A DNA stretch of 64,000 bases from Acinetobacter bohemicus ANC 3994 (GCF_000367925.1 NZ_KB849164.1:1032349-1096348), one strand, 5' to 3'; positions 34,572 to 45,159 are shown, numbered from the stretch's first letter. Notes: generated from the sequence alone by a model not told the origin. Numbers and translations are program-made.

Positions 34572-34886
34572 ATGTCAAACAAACTCACATGTCAAAAACT
34601 GACTCTCCCAGCAGGTCATGACAAACTCCTACTGTGCACCATGTTCAGAAGACGTTATGGAAATCTTGATTGAGTCAGGCATCAACTTTTCCATCTTTTT
34701 TACAATCCCAATATTCACCCTGTCAAAGAATATGAAATGAGTAAGAAAGAAGAGTTCTATCAGCAAGAATACTGCGGCTGCGTGTACTCACTTCGAGACA
34801 CCAACCGTTGGCGCATAGGTAATGGTCGTGAACGAATTAAGCTTGGTGTGAAGTTTTATTCAAATGCCATGGATGATGAAGCTTAA
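34572..34886 (+). pseudogene. queH: Remnant of queH (epoxyqueuosine reductase)
   Basis: Starts as MSNKLTCQKLTLPAGHDKLLL, then needs a frame change to read [23 protein letters not shown] (with the QueH Cys-Cys-x-x-Cys hallmark partly lost), another frame change in a T run to read [18 protein letters not shown], and then jumps straight to the family's C-terminal [29 protein letters not shown], missing the central ~90 residues. The full-length protein is about 200 aa. The last codons overlap the 3' end of the convergent MetF-like gene at the palindrome AAGCTTAAGCTT. Strong evidence for a dead gene of tRNA queuosine synthesis. Confidence 0.8.
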
Positions 34887-36290
34887 GCTTCGGTCGCCAA
34901 ATACCAATTTTTCCACGAACTGGTTCCACGAACTGGTTCCACGAACTTCAATTGGCACCGTTGGAATCAATTTTTCTTTTAAAACTTGGGTTTGCTCAAC
35001 TGCTTTTGCAAGTCGTGCTTTGACTGAATGAATACATTCACGATCACCAAACTCACAGCGATCCAAAGTGGTTCCACCACAAGGTCCATTGGCTAAACCC
35101 TTTGGACAAGTTTCAGGGCAAATGTATAAAGTATCTCCCAAACGACATTGACCACAACTTTCACAGCCCAGCACGCCATGTTTACTGACAAACTCGGTTT
35201 TGAGTAATGCATTAGCCGCCGCGGATTTATCCCAAAAATTTGCTTTAAAGATAAACTTGCCTATGCCTTTAGCAATTTTAGATTCAAATAAAGCATCATG
35301 CATCAAATGGAGATGCTGATATTTGATAATCTGACTTGATGTCGGCTGACGAGAAAAATAAGGCAGTTCAGGCATAAACGCTTTACTTGTCTTCACTTGC
35401 CAAAGTGAATTCCAAAGTAATTCAAGTGCATCTAACTCAAGATGCCGATATTCCTCAACATAGCTTTCAAGCAATATCTGTTCTTCAGGCTTATGACAAG
35501 CGGAAAGATGAATACCTGCAAAGCCAAGATACTTGCATATTAGGATTTGCAAAGCACAGCGCAAATAAACCCGATCGGTAAATCCAGCTAGTTTTTCATT
35601 TTCTAAGACTTTTAACATATGCGGGGTGATAACAATGCCTGCGACTTTATGTTTCACCATAAAGCGGGCACGCTCTAAACTGAGCGGCATCACACAAGCG
35701 AGTATTTTCTGTGGGTAATGATGATGCGTTAAAAATGATTTCGCTTGCTTTAACGCTTCGATGTCATAACCCAATTGCGTGATAATAAAATCTGCACCTG
35801 CTTTAATCTTCTTATGCAGTTTTAAGTACTGCGCATCACGCTCAGCTTCGGCATATTTGAACGGGTTAAAGGCAACACCGATTTGAAATCCGCCATGCTG
35901 CTTGGCTGCCATCACAGCGTTCACAGACTCTAAATATCGGGTACGAGGAGCTCCATCTCGTCCATGATGATGTTCTTTTAGTTTATCGCCTGTAAGCAAT
36001 AAAAGGTTCTGGATATTGGCTGACTTCGCTTGCTGCAAGAATACGTCAAAATCCTGAATATCCCGCCCTTTACCTGAAAAATGTAAAACCTTATCGACTG
36101 AATCAGGATAATGCTGGCTGGCTTCAAGCGGTGCAATGTCATGATCTGAATGTACACGGTCTGCCAATGTCATGACTAACGGATATCCAGCAAATGTGTT
36201 TTTAATAGGAAAAATCTTTGTCAATGAAGTGAGATATTCCACTAAGATACAAAACTGGTTCTGCTGAAAACAAGAAGAAAGTTGTGACAT
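34860..36290 (-). CDS. MetF-like methylenetetrahydrofolate reductase with cysteine-rich C-terminal domain
   Basis: 476 aa. The first ~300 residues are a MetF-type TIM barrel ([64 protein letters not shown]). After a linker comes a cysteine-rich domain: Cys376, 379, 382, 391, 395, 404, 412 and 419, the MTHFR_C type that likely binds an iron-sulfur cluster. It is the stand-alone 'MTHFR plus C-terminal domain' architecture, not canonical MetF. The last ~20 residues are altered: a 13-bp tandem duplication (34911-34936) shifts the frame; without one unit the protein would end [15 protein letters not shown] at a TAA at 34883. Upstream of the mesXD group in the same direction. Confidence 0.8.
   Translation of the reverse strand: MSQLSSCFQQNQFCILVEYLTSLTKIFPIKNTFAGYPLVMTLADRVHSDHDIAPLEASQHYPDSVDKVLHFSGKGRDIQDFDVFLQQAKSANIQNLLLLTGDKLKEHHHGRDGAPRTRYLESVNAVMAAKQHGGFQIGVAFNPFKYAEAERDAQYLKLHKKIKAGADFIITQLGYDIEALKQAKSFLTHHHYPQKILACVMPLSLERARFMVKHKVAGIVITPHMLKVLENEKLAGFTDRVYLRCALQILICKYLGFAGIHLSACHKPEEQILLESYVEEYRHLELDALELLWNSLWQVKTSKAFMPELPYFSRQPTSSQIIKYQHLHLMHDALFESKIAKGIGKFIFKANFWDKSAAANALLKTEFVSKHGVLGCESCGQCRLGDTLYICPETCPKGLANGPCGGTTLDRCEFGDRECIHSVKARLAKAVEQTQVLKEKLIPTVPIEVRGTSSWNQFVEKLVFGDRSLSFIIHGI
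34911..34947. repeat. 13-bp tandem repeat in the 3' end of the MetF-like gene
   Basis: TTCCACGAACTGG at 34911-34923 and 34924-34936, followed by a partial third copy TTCCACGAACTT to 34947. The unit is not a multiple of three, so copy number changes the C-terminus. Confidence 0.9.
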
Positions 36291-36436
36291 AGGAAAGGTG
36301 CTTATCGAAAGATGACATCAATAGGCGTGACATTATAGGTCATAGCACTTCAATATTGCGTTATTATGCAAACGAAAGCTTGCATTTGCCTATCTCTCGA
36401 TCATTTACTTCTTTGGTTAAATCTTTAAACATGTGA

Positions 36437-36826
36437 ATGGTGTCGTGGGTTTTCAGCATTGTACAAATATTTTATACCCATCTTCAAAATGAAGACTATA
36501 AAAGTGCAACGCAACTTTGCCATGAAGACTTTGTTTTTTATCTTCAACTTGATTCACCAATTCGTGGTACAGATGGTTTTATAGAATCTGAAAAACAGAA
36601 TTTTGATGCTTTTAAGGGCTTTCAGTTTACGATTGAGCAAATATTTACAGATAAAGATTCAGTTGCCGTTTTTATGATTTTTGATGGAAATCAACCTGGA
36701 ACTTTAATGGATATTGAACCTACAGGTAATCAGGTTCGATTTTCACTGATGATGTTACTTAAAATTCAAGATGGAAAAATTATTGAAAAAAGAGCTCATT
36801 TTGATAAGGCAGATATCTTAAGATAG
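36437..36826 (+). CDS. SnoaL/NTF2-like protein
   Basis: 129 aa small alpha+beta barrel of the SnoaL-like/NTF2 superfamily: FYTHLQNEDYKSATQLCHEDFVFYLQLDSPIRGTDGF at the start, then a beta-rich half with MMLLKIQDGKIIEKRAHFDKADIL. Usual roles are small-molecule isomerase, hydrolase or dehydratase, or no known activity; the sequence does not choose. ATG 36437 has no clear ribosome site. It stands alone between the MetF-like gene and a convergent TonB receptor. Confidence 0.7.
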   Translation: MVSWVFSIVQIFYTHLQNEDYKSATQLCHEDFVFYLQLDSPIRGTDGFIESEKQNFDAFKGFQFTIEQIFTDKDSVAVFMIFDGNQPGTLMDIEPTGNQVRFSLMMLLKIQDGKIIEKRAHFDKADILR

Positions 36827-36940
36827 TTAGGGAAATAAAAGACTGCTCCGCTAATCGAGGCATGATTTAGTGAACAAAAGTTAACCTTATTTTGATAGAG
36901 CCTAAACAGCCCTTGTTTTGATCACTTAAAAATTCATATA

Positions 36941-36979
36941 AATACAGCACACTAAACGATCTGTTTAGTGTGCTGTATT
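36941..36979 (-). terminator. Long perfect stem after the siderophore receptor
   Basis: 17-bp perfect stem, 36941-36957 against 36963-36979, core arms CAGCACACTAAAC / GTTTAGTGTGCTG, loop GATCT. It is 22 bases past the receptor stop on the minus strand and also serves as barrier for the convergent gene. Confidence 0.7.
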
Positions 36980-37000
36980 TGACATTAATGAATATAAAAC

Positions 37001-39130
37001 TTAGAAATTCACAGTCCATGATAATTGTGCTGTGCGTGGTGTACCCAGAAATAAATAGTCATCTCCAAAGAAGCTTCCCGCATCTCGCCAGTATTTCTTA
37101 TTGAACAGATTGTCAACATTAAGGCGAAGCATATTGTCATAACCATAAGCACGGAAGTTATAAGCAGCACCTGCATCGAATACGGTATAGCCCGAAACTT
37201 TCACCGTGCCTGTTTTATTGGCATATTTGCTGCTGCTGTACTGCATACCTGCGAGTAAACGTAAACCCTCTACTTGAGGCATTTGGTAAGACAGATGACT
37301 GGCGAAACGAACCGTCGGTACATTTTGAGTTTGATGCCCTTTATAGTCATCTACTTGTACATCTTCCAAACGTGAACGGGTCAGTGCCAAAGTCGATGTC
37401 ATATCTAAATTTTGCGCTACACGTCCTTGCAATCCCAATTCCAATCCAAGGTTATGCTGTTCACCATCGGTGACATAGTCACTAGCAGTATTGGTATATT
37501 GGTTGTCTTGCGTTAAGTCAAACAATGCCGCAGTAAAGAGTAAGGCTTGCCATTGTTGCTTAATACCCAGCTCATACTGGGTTGAATGTTTTGGCGCTAA
37601 AGTGGCATAAGCATTATTGGCATACCACGGTGCTTGACTGCCATCACTCAAGCCTTTGGCATAAGAGGCATACAGATGAGTGTTCTGCCAAGGCTGATAC
37701 ATCAACGCGAGCTGTGGCAAGAAGCGATTGAAGTCGGTGTCACGGATACTGTTGCCATCCGCAGCATAGGCACTTTCATTTAAATGTAAAAGTTTACCAC
37801 CCAGCAAAACGGACCAAGCATCATTAAACTCAATTTGGTCCAGCAAGTTGAGAGCTGTTTGTTGACTATCCAATGATTTATAATGATTGCCTAAGGCTTT
37901 GTCCGTAGGTGTGTAGGTGATAGGATCATTAGCAATATTTCCTGAACCTATCAAGTCATTGATTGCATCATACTGAGCATGGCGTTTATAAGCATGTGAC
38001 AACTCTAAGCTCAGGTTATGTTGCCATGCCCCAGTATTGAATTTACCGTTTAAGCCTGTTTTAAATTGATTAGTCAGATAACTATCATCAGGGCTACGGA
38101 AATCATAAATGTCATAGTTACCATTTTGGTCAAAGGTATATGCAAAGGCTGAATAATCATCAACCACTACACGACTTTGTGAAGCAGATAGGTTTGTTGT
38201 CCAGTTTTCATTAATTTGGTAAGTATATTTTAAGCTGGTATTTAAACTTTCATTGGTTACAGGGTTGCTCCAGTTTTGATAACCTAGCAAACGGTCCCAT
38301 TCAACTCCTGTCGGTACAGTTTCACCACCAAGCAACTGATAACCGGGTACTGAGCGCTGTTGTTGACGCTGTGATTCAATATCAAATTCTAATTTTGACC
38401 GATCCGAAATTTTCCAGTCCAAAGCCAAAGAACCGAACGAACGTTTTCCATCAGCATGCTCAACATAAGGATGGATTTCTTCATGAGCCAAATTTACTCG
38501 ATAGCCAAACTGCTGATCTTCACCTAACCATCCACCAAGGTCAGTTGCCACACGGTTGCCGCCATGACTATCTGCTTCGACTGTAATGGAATGAATATCT
38601 TTTGGACGTTTGCTGACATAGTTAACCACACCGCCCGGTGTTGACATACCACTTTGAATGGCACTCATACCTTTCAAAATTTCAACTTGCTCTTTGTTTT
38701 CAAGTGCGACATTTTGCTCACCGCGTAGCAAATTACCGTTCAGTAAATAACTCGATCCCGAATTTAAGCTAAAGCCGCGCATCACAAAGTTTTGATAGTA
38801 GCCAATTGGCGCGTAGCCATCACCAACGGATGCATCATTTTTGACCACATCGGCAAGTGTTTTTGCATGTTGATCTGCTATACGCTCGGCTGTTACTGTG
38901 CTGATGGATGCAGGAATTTCAGCAAGATTTTGCTGAGTAAAACCTGATAAATTGACTTTGGGTTGATAGTAAGTCGTTTGTGCTGCTTGAGCAGTGACTG
39001 TAATAGTTGCAAGTTGCGGTGTGTCGCTCTCCTCTGCTGCATGTACCCATACCGAGTTCAGCCCTAGGCATGAAAATGAACCAACCGCCAATAATGCTTT
39101 TTGTAAACGAGAAAATGGATACGTTTTCAC
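37001..39130 (-). CDS. TonB-dependent siderophore receptor
   Basis: 709 aa. Signal peptide (MKTYPFSRLQKALLAVGSFS, cleavage near VHAAEE), TonB box-like ATITVTAQ near residue 42, plug domain (PASISTVTAERIADQ, FVMRGFSLNSGSSYLLNG, EQVEILKGMSAIQSGMSTPGGVVNYVSKRP) and a 22-strand barrel ending in Phe (AQLSWTVNF). No STN signalling domain, unlike the two receptors at 58-63 kb. Family resembles ferric-siderophore receptors of the FhuE/FcuA type; the ligand cannot be named. Monocistronic, with a long stem-loop after it. A Fur site was looked for upstream but nothing convincing was found. Confidence 0.85.
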   Translation of the reverse strand: MKTYPFSRLQKALLAVGSFSCLGLNSVWVHAAEESDTPQLATITVTAQAAQTTYYQPKVNLSGFTQQNLAEIPASISTVTAERIADQHAKTLADVVKNDASVGDGYAPIGYYQNFVMRGFSLNSGSSYLLNGNLLRGEQNVALENKEQVEILKGMSAIQSGMSTPGGVVNYVSKRPKDIHSITVEADSHGGNRVATDLGGWLGEDQQFGYRVNLAHEEIHPYVEHADGKRSFGSLALDWKISDRSKLEFDIESQRQQQRSVPGYQLLGGETVPTGVEWDRLLGYQNWSNPVTNESLNTSLKYTYQINENWTTNLSASQSRVVVDDYSAFAYTFDQNGNYDIYDFRSPDDSYLTNQFKTGLNGKFNTGAWQHNLSLELSHAYKRHAQYDAINDLIGSGNIANDPITYTPTDKALGNHYKSLDSQQTALNLLDQIEFNDAWSVLLGGKLLHLNESAYAADGNSIRDTDFNRFLPQLALMYQPWQNTHLYASYAKGLSDGSQAPWYANNAYATLAPKHSTQYELGIKQQWQALLFTAALFDLTQDNQYTNTASDYVTDGEQHNLGLELGLQGRVAQNLDMTSTLALTRSRLEDVQVDDYKGHQTQNVPTVRFASHLSYQMPQVEGLRLLAGMQYSSSKYANKTGTVKVSGYTVFDAGAAYNFRAYGYDNMLRLNVDNLFNKKYWRDAGSFFGDDYLFLGTPRTAQLSWTVNF

Positions 39131-39368
39131 AGTAGTTGCTCACCCCAAAAGATAATTTTACAGCCCGAATTTTGCGGCATGAGTATTCACAATTTTCTCA
39201 GAATGAACAAGCACATTATTCAACATATCTCAGCTTTTTTAAAAATTATCTCGATACGGCGCTGTACACAAAGATTTATGGGCTACATTTACTCCTCAAT
39301 CATTTTATTACATAAATCAATTTAAAAATCCTTCATGAGCTTAACTTTAGGTAAATATCAGTTAAATA

Positions 39369-39399
39369 AAAAAAACACCTAATCAAAGGTGTTTTTTTT
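39369..39399 (-). terminator. Terminator of kup
   Basis: AAAAAACACCT and AAGGTGTTTTTTTT around AATCA. A- and T-runs on both sides allow use in both directions; it is 15 bases past the kup stop. The remaining ~220 bases up to the receptor start show no gene. Confidence 0.85.
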
Positions 39400-39413
39400 A
39401 AGATCAATTTTTT

Positions 39414-41291
39414 TTAAATTTCAATCTGGCTGCCTAACTCGACCACTCTGTTGGAAGGAATTTTATAAAAATCACTCACAGGGCTGGTATTTTTTTGCAT
39501 AGTCACAAAGAGTTTCTCACGCCAATTGGACATCTTATTTGACATAATTGGAATAAGTCTTTCTCTAGACACAAAGAAACTTATATCCATTAAATTATAT
39601 TCCAGTCCTAATGTATCGAAAGCTTTCTCTAATGCTTTAGGAACATCAGGTTCTTCTTTAAAACCATAATTTAAGCGTATTCGATAAAAGCCTTTATCCA
39701 GTACTTCGGTCTCAATTCTATTTTCCGTATCGACATAAGGAACCTCCATAATACTTATGGTGACCAATAAGTTACGTTCATGAAGAACCTTGTTATGTTT
39801 TAGGTTATGTAAAAGAGCATGAGGTACGACTTGTGGTGTTCCCGTTAAAAAGACAGCATTTCCGCTAATACGTTGATTTGTATCACCCATGTACTGAATA
39901 AAAGTATTTAGAGCAAGCGTATCCTTCTGCAATTTTTCTTGCAGAATTTCTCTGCCTTTTTTCCAAGTCATCATTAAGGTAAAAACGATAATCGCAATAA
40001 ATACCGGAACCCAACCACCAATAAAGACCTTGAGCAGATTAGAACTCAGTAAAATAAGGTCAATAAAGACAAACGGAATAATGAAAAGTAATACTTTCCA
40101 TGTCTGCCATTTCCAATAACTATAAGCAAGAAAAGCAACCAATAACGTGTCACAGAACATCGTCACTGTTACGGCTAAGCCGTATGCGCCCGCTAGACTA
40201 CTACTATTTTCAAATATTAAGACTAAGATCGTAATAGAAATAAATAAGAGCCAATTAAGTAAGGGTATATAAATCTGGCCAATTTCTGAATCAGAGGTAT
40301 GCAAAATTGTGAGGCGAGGTAAATATCCCAATTGAATTGCTTGTTTCGCCATAGAAAATACACCGCTGATTAAAGCTTGAGAAGCGATTACTGCGGCCGC
40401 TGTTGCAAGAATAATCATCGGATAGAGCAGAGCCGAAGGCAAAAGTAAGTAAAATGGGTTTGTAATAGCGCTTGGGTCTCGTAACAGTAATGCGCCCTGT
40501 CCAGCGTAATTCAGGATTAAACATGGCAGAACGATTAAAAACCAGCCTAATCGAATAGGCAAAATTCCAAAATGCCCCATATCGGCATACAAAGCTTCTC
40601 CACCTGTAACCGTTAGAACGACTGCTCCCATCACAAAAAATGAAATAAAAGGATTATTCACCACAAACAAAAAAGCCCAATGTGGACTAAGCAATGCGAG
40701 CACAAACGGACTTTGAATAATACTGCTGATACCTATAGCCCCAATGGAGAGAAACCATATTAAGGTTATAGGACCAAAAAATTTCCCCATGACGGCAGAA
40801 CCATGTCTTTGCACAGCAAAGAGTGCGACTAAAATTCCGATACTGATTGGAATGATGAACCGGTCGAAAGCCGGTGTTGCAATGGAAAGACCTTCTACTG
40901 CTGAAAGTACAGAAATTGCGGGCGTAATAATCCCATCCCCAAAAAATAAAGAGGCTCCCACAAAACCTAAAATAATTATTATAAATTTCTTTCGAGGAGA
41001 TAGACCTTTTTGGCGAAGATTTAACGCCAATAAAGCCATAATTCCCCCTTCACCATTGTTGTCAGCTCTCATGATGACCAATACATATTTAATTGAAACA
41101 ATTAATGTGATGGTCCAAAAAATCAAAGACAGAATGCCTAGAACATTAATTTCATTAATAGGTAATCCACGAGTGGCATGAAAGCTCTCTTTTAACGCAT
41201 ATAAAGGACTCGTTCCGATGTCACCGAAAACCACTCCTAGTGCAGCCAGTGTCAATGCTGGTACTGCCGGCTTACTCACTTTATTCTGCAT
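39414..41291 (-). CDS. kup: Low-affinity K+ transporter Kup
   Basis: 625 aa member of the KUP/HAK/KT family: about twelve hydrophobic segments in the first ~440 residues (starting [25 protein letters not shown], the family signature) and a soluble C-terminal domain of ~180 residues. Proton-coupled potassium uptake at the inner membrane. The [10 protein letters not shown] and GGIMALLAL segments are conserved Kup motifs. Length is typical (E. coli Kup 622). Divergent from chrB across a 340-base region. Confidence 0.92.
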   Translation of the reverse strand: MQNKVSKPAVPALTLAALGVVFGDIGTSPLYALKESFHATRGLPINEINVLGILSLIFWTITLIVSIKYVLVIMRADNNGEGGIMALLALNLRQKGLSPRKKFIIIILGFVGASLFFGDGIITPAISVLSAVEGLSIATPAFDRFIIPISIGILVALFAVQRHGSAVMGKFFGPITLIWFLSIGAIGISSIIQSPFVLALLSPHWAFLFVVNNPFISFFVMGAVVLTVTGGEALYADMGHFGILPIRLGWFLIVLPCLILNYAGQGALLLRDPSAITNPFYLLLPSALLYPMIILATAAAVIASQALISGVFSMAKQAIQLGYLPRLTILHTSDSEIGQIYIPLLNWLLFISITILVLIFENSSSLAGAYGLAVTVTMFCDTLLVAFLAYSYWKWQTWKVLLFIIPFVFIDLILLSSNLLKVFIGGWVPVFIAIIVFTLMMTWKKGREILQEKLQKDTLALNTFIQYMGDTNQRISGNAVFLTGTPQVVPHALLHNLKHNKVLHERNLLVTISIMEVPYVDTENRIETEVLDKGFYRIRLNYGFKEEPDVPKALEKAFDTLGLEYNLMDISFFVSRERLIPIMSNKMSNWREKLFVTMQKNTSPVSDFYKIPSNRVVELGSQIEI

Positions 41292-41631
41292 GATATGCGA
41301 ATCATAAAATTGATAAGCCTATAATTTTATCATTAGAGTGGTCTTAAAATTTCTTAGACATAAAAAACAATGCTTTATAAGAAATTAATAGGTTTTTTAT
41401 GTAAGTCTGTTCCATATAAGTGCACATTCAAAGCATTTGAATGGAACAAATATCATCCGATTGCTCGATATTATTTCATCTCTACGGTGTACATGCGTTT
41501 TAAAAGGTATTTAAACAAAAATTTATCTAGAAATTTTTTTTATGACTTTTACACATATTCTTATTCAATAAAAACCATTTTTAATCTTATAAATTTGTTA
41601 TAAATTAAACAAAATTTGTTAAGTTTATAAC
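41292..41631. promoter_or_regulatory. kup-chrB intergenic region with inverted repeat
   Basis: 340 bases without a convincing gene. CATTCAAA / TTTGAATG around GCA forms a 19-base inverted repeat at 41425-41443, overlapped by a wider pair TGTTCCAT (41408-41415) and ATGGAACA (41441-41448). Possible operator for the chrBA genes. An open 77-codon frame here (41370-41603) is rich in Phe/Tyr/Lys AT codons and was not accepted. Confidence 0.45.
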
Positions 41632-42558
41632 ATGAAAATATCTTTACTGATCTCATCACTTCCCAGTCAAAGCACAACCGCAAGAATGCGAATTTGGCGT
41701 TCATTAAAGTCAAATGGTGCAGCAACGTTGCGAGATGGTGTCTACCTTTTACCCGAACTACATTCTGAAAAATTCGAATCTGTTGTTCATGATCATATCA
41801 ATGAACATGGGCATGCCTATATCTTTCAGACCGAAGCGCCTGCACATTTAGACCTTGCTCAACTTTTTGACAGAACTGGAGAATATGAAGAACTGAGAAC
41901 CGAAATTTCACAAATACAAAATACGCTTGAAGCAAATAAGAAAAAAGAACATCTCAAACAGATTCGAAAATTAAGAAAAAACCTCAATTCACTGATAGAA
42001 ATCGATTTTTTCCCGAATAATCATCAAAGCAAAGCACTGAATGAACTCACCCGATTAGAACATGCGATTGCTCGGTTAGGTGAATACGATGAACCCAATA
42101 ATTTTGAACAGCAATTAAAAGTCTTATTTAAGCAAGATTTTCAAAGTAAAATCTGGGCAACCAGAAAGCGTCCTTGGGTTGACCGTTTGGCATCGGCATG
42201 GATCATTCAGAAATTTGTAGACCCTCAGGCAAAATTTCTATGGTTAGAGCATCCCAATGACTGCCCCAAGGATGCCTTGGGTTTTGATTTTGATGATGCT
42301 CAATTTACCCATATCAATCATCTAGTCACCTTTGAAGTATTAATGCATAGCTTTGAATTACAAAATCCTGCTTTAAATAAAATCGCTGAAATTGTTCATT
42401 TTTTAGATGTTGGAGGAAATGAGCCTGCCGAAGCCTTAGGCATTGAAAAAATCTTGCAAGGCTTAAGAAGCACGATCACAAATGATGATCAATTACTCCA
42501 TCTTTCAAACCATATTTTTGATGGCTTATATGCAGATTTTCAAAGGAATTTAACATGA
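41632..42558 (+). CDS. chrB: Chromate resistance protein ChrB
   Basis: 308 aa two-domain protein: N-terminal ChrB_N region (LLISSLPSQSTTARMRIWRSLKSNGAATLRDGVYLLP, winged-helix-like) and C-terminal ChrB_C domain (WATRKRPWVDRLASAWIIQKFVDPQAKFLWLEHP). In characterised systems ChrB is a chromate-sensing regulator of chrA. The stop overlaps the chrA start by four bases (ATGA at 42555). The inverted repeat at 41425 upstream would suit autoregulation. Confidence 0.88.
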   Translation: MKISLLISSLPSQSTTARMRIWRSLKSNGAATLRDGVYLLPELHSEKFESVVHDHINEHGHAYIFQTEAPAHLDLAQLFDRTGEYEELRTEISQIQNTLEANKKKEHLKQIRKLRKNLNSLIEIDFFPNNHQSKALNELTRLEHAIARLGEYDEPNNFEQQLKVLFKQDFQSKIWATRKRPWVDRLASAWIIQKFVDPQAKFLWLEHPNDCPKDALGFDFDDAQFTHINHLVTFEVLMHSFELQNPALNKIAEIVHFLDVGGNEPAEALGIEKILQGLRSTITNDDQLLHLSNHIFDGLYADFQRNLT

Positions 42559-43904
42559 ACAATCAGCCATCTTTAATAGATGAAACAGAAATTGAATCTA
42601 TCAGCTTTTGGCAAGCTTTTAAATTTTGGTTAAAACTGGGATTCATTAGCTTTGGCGGCCCTGCTGGGCAAATCGCGGTTATGCATCAGGAGTTGGTTGA
42701 AGAAAAAAAATGGATTTCAGAACAGCGTTTTATGCATGCCTTGAATTATTGCATGCTCTTACCCGGCCCGGAAGCTCAACAACTTGCAACGTATATTGGC
42801 TGGTTAATGCATAAAACCAAAGGAGGCATCGTTGCAGGGGTTTTCTTTGTTTTACCTTCTCTTTTTATTCTGATTGGGCTGTCTTGGGTCTATGTAAAAT
42901 ATGGCAATGTTCCGATTATTGCCGGTTTATTTTATGGGATTAAGCCTGCAGTTGCCGCCATTGTATTTCATGCCACGTATCGTATTGGCAGTCGATCATT
43001 AAAAAATAAATTTTTATGGGCGATTGCAGTTGTCGCTTTTCTGGCGATATTTATTTTTAACATTCCTTTCCCTTTCATTGTTTTATGTGCAGCAATATCG
43101 GGTTATCTGGTCGGTAAAAAACATCCTGATTTATTTAAGCTAAATGCACATCCGTCCAGTCAAAAATCTTATGGACGTGCAATTATTGATGATGATACCC
43201 CTACACCGGAACATGCTATTTTTAAATGGTCTCATCTGATCAAAATAGCAGTAATTTCAGCAATTTTATGGGCAATTCCACTGGTTGCTTTAACAATGAT
43301 TTTTGGATGGAGTCATTCTTATACTCAACTGGCTTGGTTTTTTACTAAAGCTGCACTCCTGACCTTTGGTGGTGCTTATGCTGTTCTGCCTTACGTTTAT
43401 CAGGGTGCGGTTGGTTTTTATCACTGGCTCACCCCAACTCAAATGATCGATGGCTTAGCTTTAGGTGAAAGTACCCCCGGCCCATTGATCATGGTGGTGG
43501 CTTTTGTCGGTTTCTTAGCTGCTTATAACCATTCGCTGCTGGGTGCTGAACATCAATTTATTGCTGGTGCATTAGGTGCAATTATCGTCACGTGGTTCAC
43601 TTTTATTTTCTCGTTTTTCTTCATTCTAGCAGGCGCACCTGTTATAGAGTCCACACATAATCAAATTAAATTCACGGCCCCTTTAACCGCTATTACTGCT
43701 GCCGTGGTGGGGGTAATTTTAAATTTGGCCCTCTTTTTATGTTACCACGTGCTTTGGCCACAGGGCTTTGAAGGAAATTTTGATTATATCTCTGCCATCA
43801 TTGCTATTTTAGCGGTAGCCGCATTATTTAAGTTTAATCAAAGTGTGCTCAGAGTCATCATTGGTTCTGCTTTAGTGGGTTTAACGATTAAACTTTTAAT
43901 GTAA
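42555..43904 (+). CDS. chrA: Chromate transporter ChrA
   Basis: 449 aa bidomain CHR-family transporter, inner membrane. Both homologous halves are seen: GFISFGGPAGQIAVMHQELVEEKKWI near residues 33-58 and ALLTFGGAYAVLPYVYQGAV near 272-291, each followed by a hydrophobic bundle and the LPGPEA / ESTPGPL motifs. Exports chromate, giving resistance. Translation is coupled to chrB. A terminator follows at 43937. Confidence 0.92.
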   Translation: MNNQPSLIDETEIESISFWQAFKFWLKLGFISFGGPAGQIAVMHQELVEEKKWISEQRFMHALNYCMLLPGPEAQQLATYIGWLMHKTKGGIVAGVFFVLPSLFILIGLSWVYVKYGNVPIIAGLFYGIKPAVAAIVFHATYRIGSRSLKNKFLWAIAVVAFLAIFIFNIPFPFIVLCAAISGYLVGKKHPDLFKLNAHPSSQKSYGRAIIDDDTPTPEHAIFKWSHLIKIAVISAILWAIPLVALTMIFGWSHSYTQLAWFFTKAALLTFGGAYAVLPYVYQGAVGFYHWLTPTQMIDGLALGESTPGPLIMVVAFVGFLAAYNHSLLGAEHQFIAGALGAIIVTWFTFIFSFFFILAGAPVIESTHNQIKFTAPLTAITAAVVGVILNLALFLCYHVLWPQGFEGNFDYISAIIAILAVAALFKFNQSVLRVIIGSALVGLTIKLLM

Positions 43905-43936
43905 TTTCTATTTGAAGCCTAAATTTTTCGCTATAA

Positions 43937-43963
43937 AACCTCGACAGGATGTCGGGGTTTTTT
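43937..43963 (+). terminator. Terminator of chrBA
   Basis: AACCTCGACA / TGTCGGGGTT (one wobble) around GGA, then TTTTTATT. Confidence 0.8.
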
Positions 43964-44122
43964 ATTACCCAAATGTTTATTCTGTCGTGAGTTAAAGAAT
44001 ACATTTACATCTTAAAACAGAGCCACTTTGAAACTTTGATATGCTAAATAGATAAGCTGTGGTACAGAACTCTAGGTTTCGCAAAATTGATAATAACCAA
44101 GCAATAACAAAGGAGAATCAGC

Positions 44123-44992
44123 ATGGCACAGACCAGCCCAGACCGTAATCCAACCCCTGACTTAGCTGAAGATAATGCCTTTTTCCCTTCACCCTATTCA
44201 CTTTCCCAATACACCGCCAGTAAAACTGATTTTGATGGAACAGACTATCCAACGCCTTATATTGGGCATAAAAAAATTCTGATGGTTGCAAGCGATGAAC
44301 GTTATTTATTGATGAAAAATGGTAAGTTTTTTTCTACAGGCAATCATCCAGTGGAAACTTTACTGCCGATGTACCATTTAGACCGTGCTGGCTTTGACAT
44401 TGATATTGCGACCTTATCGGGCAATCCCGTTAAACTTGAAATGTGGGCGATGCCACATGAAGATGCTGTCGTGCCTGCAACCTTCCAAAAATACTTAGCG
44501 CAGTTTAAGAAACCCTTAAAACTGGCAGATGTATTGAAAAGCAGTTTAGGGGACGACTCGCCCTATCTGGCTGTTCTCATTCCCGGTGGACATGGGGCTT
44601 TAATTGGTCTACCAGAAAGTGAAGACCTTAAAACCTTACTGAAGTGGGCAGTAGCCAAAGATAAATTTGTCATTTCTTTGTGTCATGGGCCAGCAGGTTT
44701 ATTGGCAGCGGCATTCAATGAAGCACCCGAAAACTATATTTTTAAAGGTTATAAAATGTGTGTTTTCCCCGATGCACTGGATCAAGGGGCAAACCTAGAT
44801 ATTGGTTATATGCCGGGCGAATTACCTTGGTTACTAGCAGATCGCTTAGAAAAGTTGGGTGTCGAAGTGGTCAATAAAGAAATGTCTGGGCAGTGTATTC
44901 AAGACCGTAAGTTAATTACCGGAGACAGCCCATTGGCATCGAATACTTTGGGTAAAATGGCAGCGCAAGCACTCTTAGCTGAGGTTCAATAG
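44123..44992 (+). CDS. hchA: Protein deglycase/chaperone Hsp31 (HchA)
   Basis: 289 aa DJ-1/PfpI superfamily member of the Hsp31 branch: extended N-terminal region ([23 protein letters not shown]) typical of HchA, catalytic Cys187-His188 in [11 protein letters not shown], and Glu78 in HPVETLLP. Acts on glyoxal/methylglyoxal adducts and as a stress chaperone in the cytoplasm. AAAGGAGA is a good ribosome site. Monocistronic, followed by a palindrome at 45011. Confidence 0.9.
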   Translation: MAQTSPDRNPTPDLAEDNAFFPSPYSLSQYTASKTDFDGTDYPTPYIGHKKILMVASDERYLLMKNGKFFSTGNHPVETLLPMYHLDRAGFDIDIATLSGNPVKLEMWAMPHEDAVVPATFQKYLAQFKKPLKLADVLKSSLGDDSPYLAVLIPGGHGALIGLPESEDLKTLLKWAVAKDKFVISLCHGPAGLLAAAFNEAPENYIFKGYKMCVFPDALDQGANLDIGYMPGELPWLLADRLEKLGVEVVNKEMSGQCIQDRKLITGDSPLASNTLGKMAAQALLAEVQ

Positions 44993-45010
44993 TTAAACTT
45001 TATTAAATCA

Positions 45011-45028
45011 AGAGCGCCTAGGCGCTCT
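45011..45028. terminator. Perfect palindrome after hchA
   Basis: AGAGCGCCTAGGCGCTCT, an 18-base perfect palindrome about 18 bases past the hchA stop and in the 3' region of the convergent RND operon. No T run; weak terminator or barrier. Confidence 0.5.
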
Positions 45029-45159
45029 GTCTATAAAAGATTCTATTTACGCATCAATACTGTACTTTGAATGTGTACAGACATCACTTGTGCCCTAAGA
45101 TTAACTAAAATTCAATCTATGTCTGAAATAGCAACAGACTCTATTTATTAAAAATAGCA

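Noticed and set aside
41370..41603. 77-codon ORF between kup and chrB
   Set aside because: Composition is AT-driven Phe/Tyr/Lys/Asn, no ribosome site, and an inverted repeat lies inside it; reads as intergenic.
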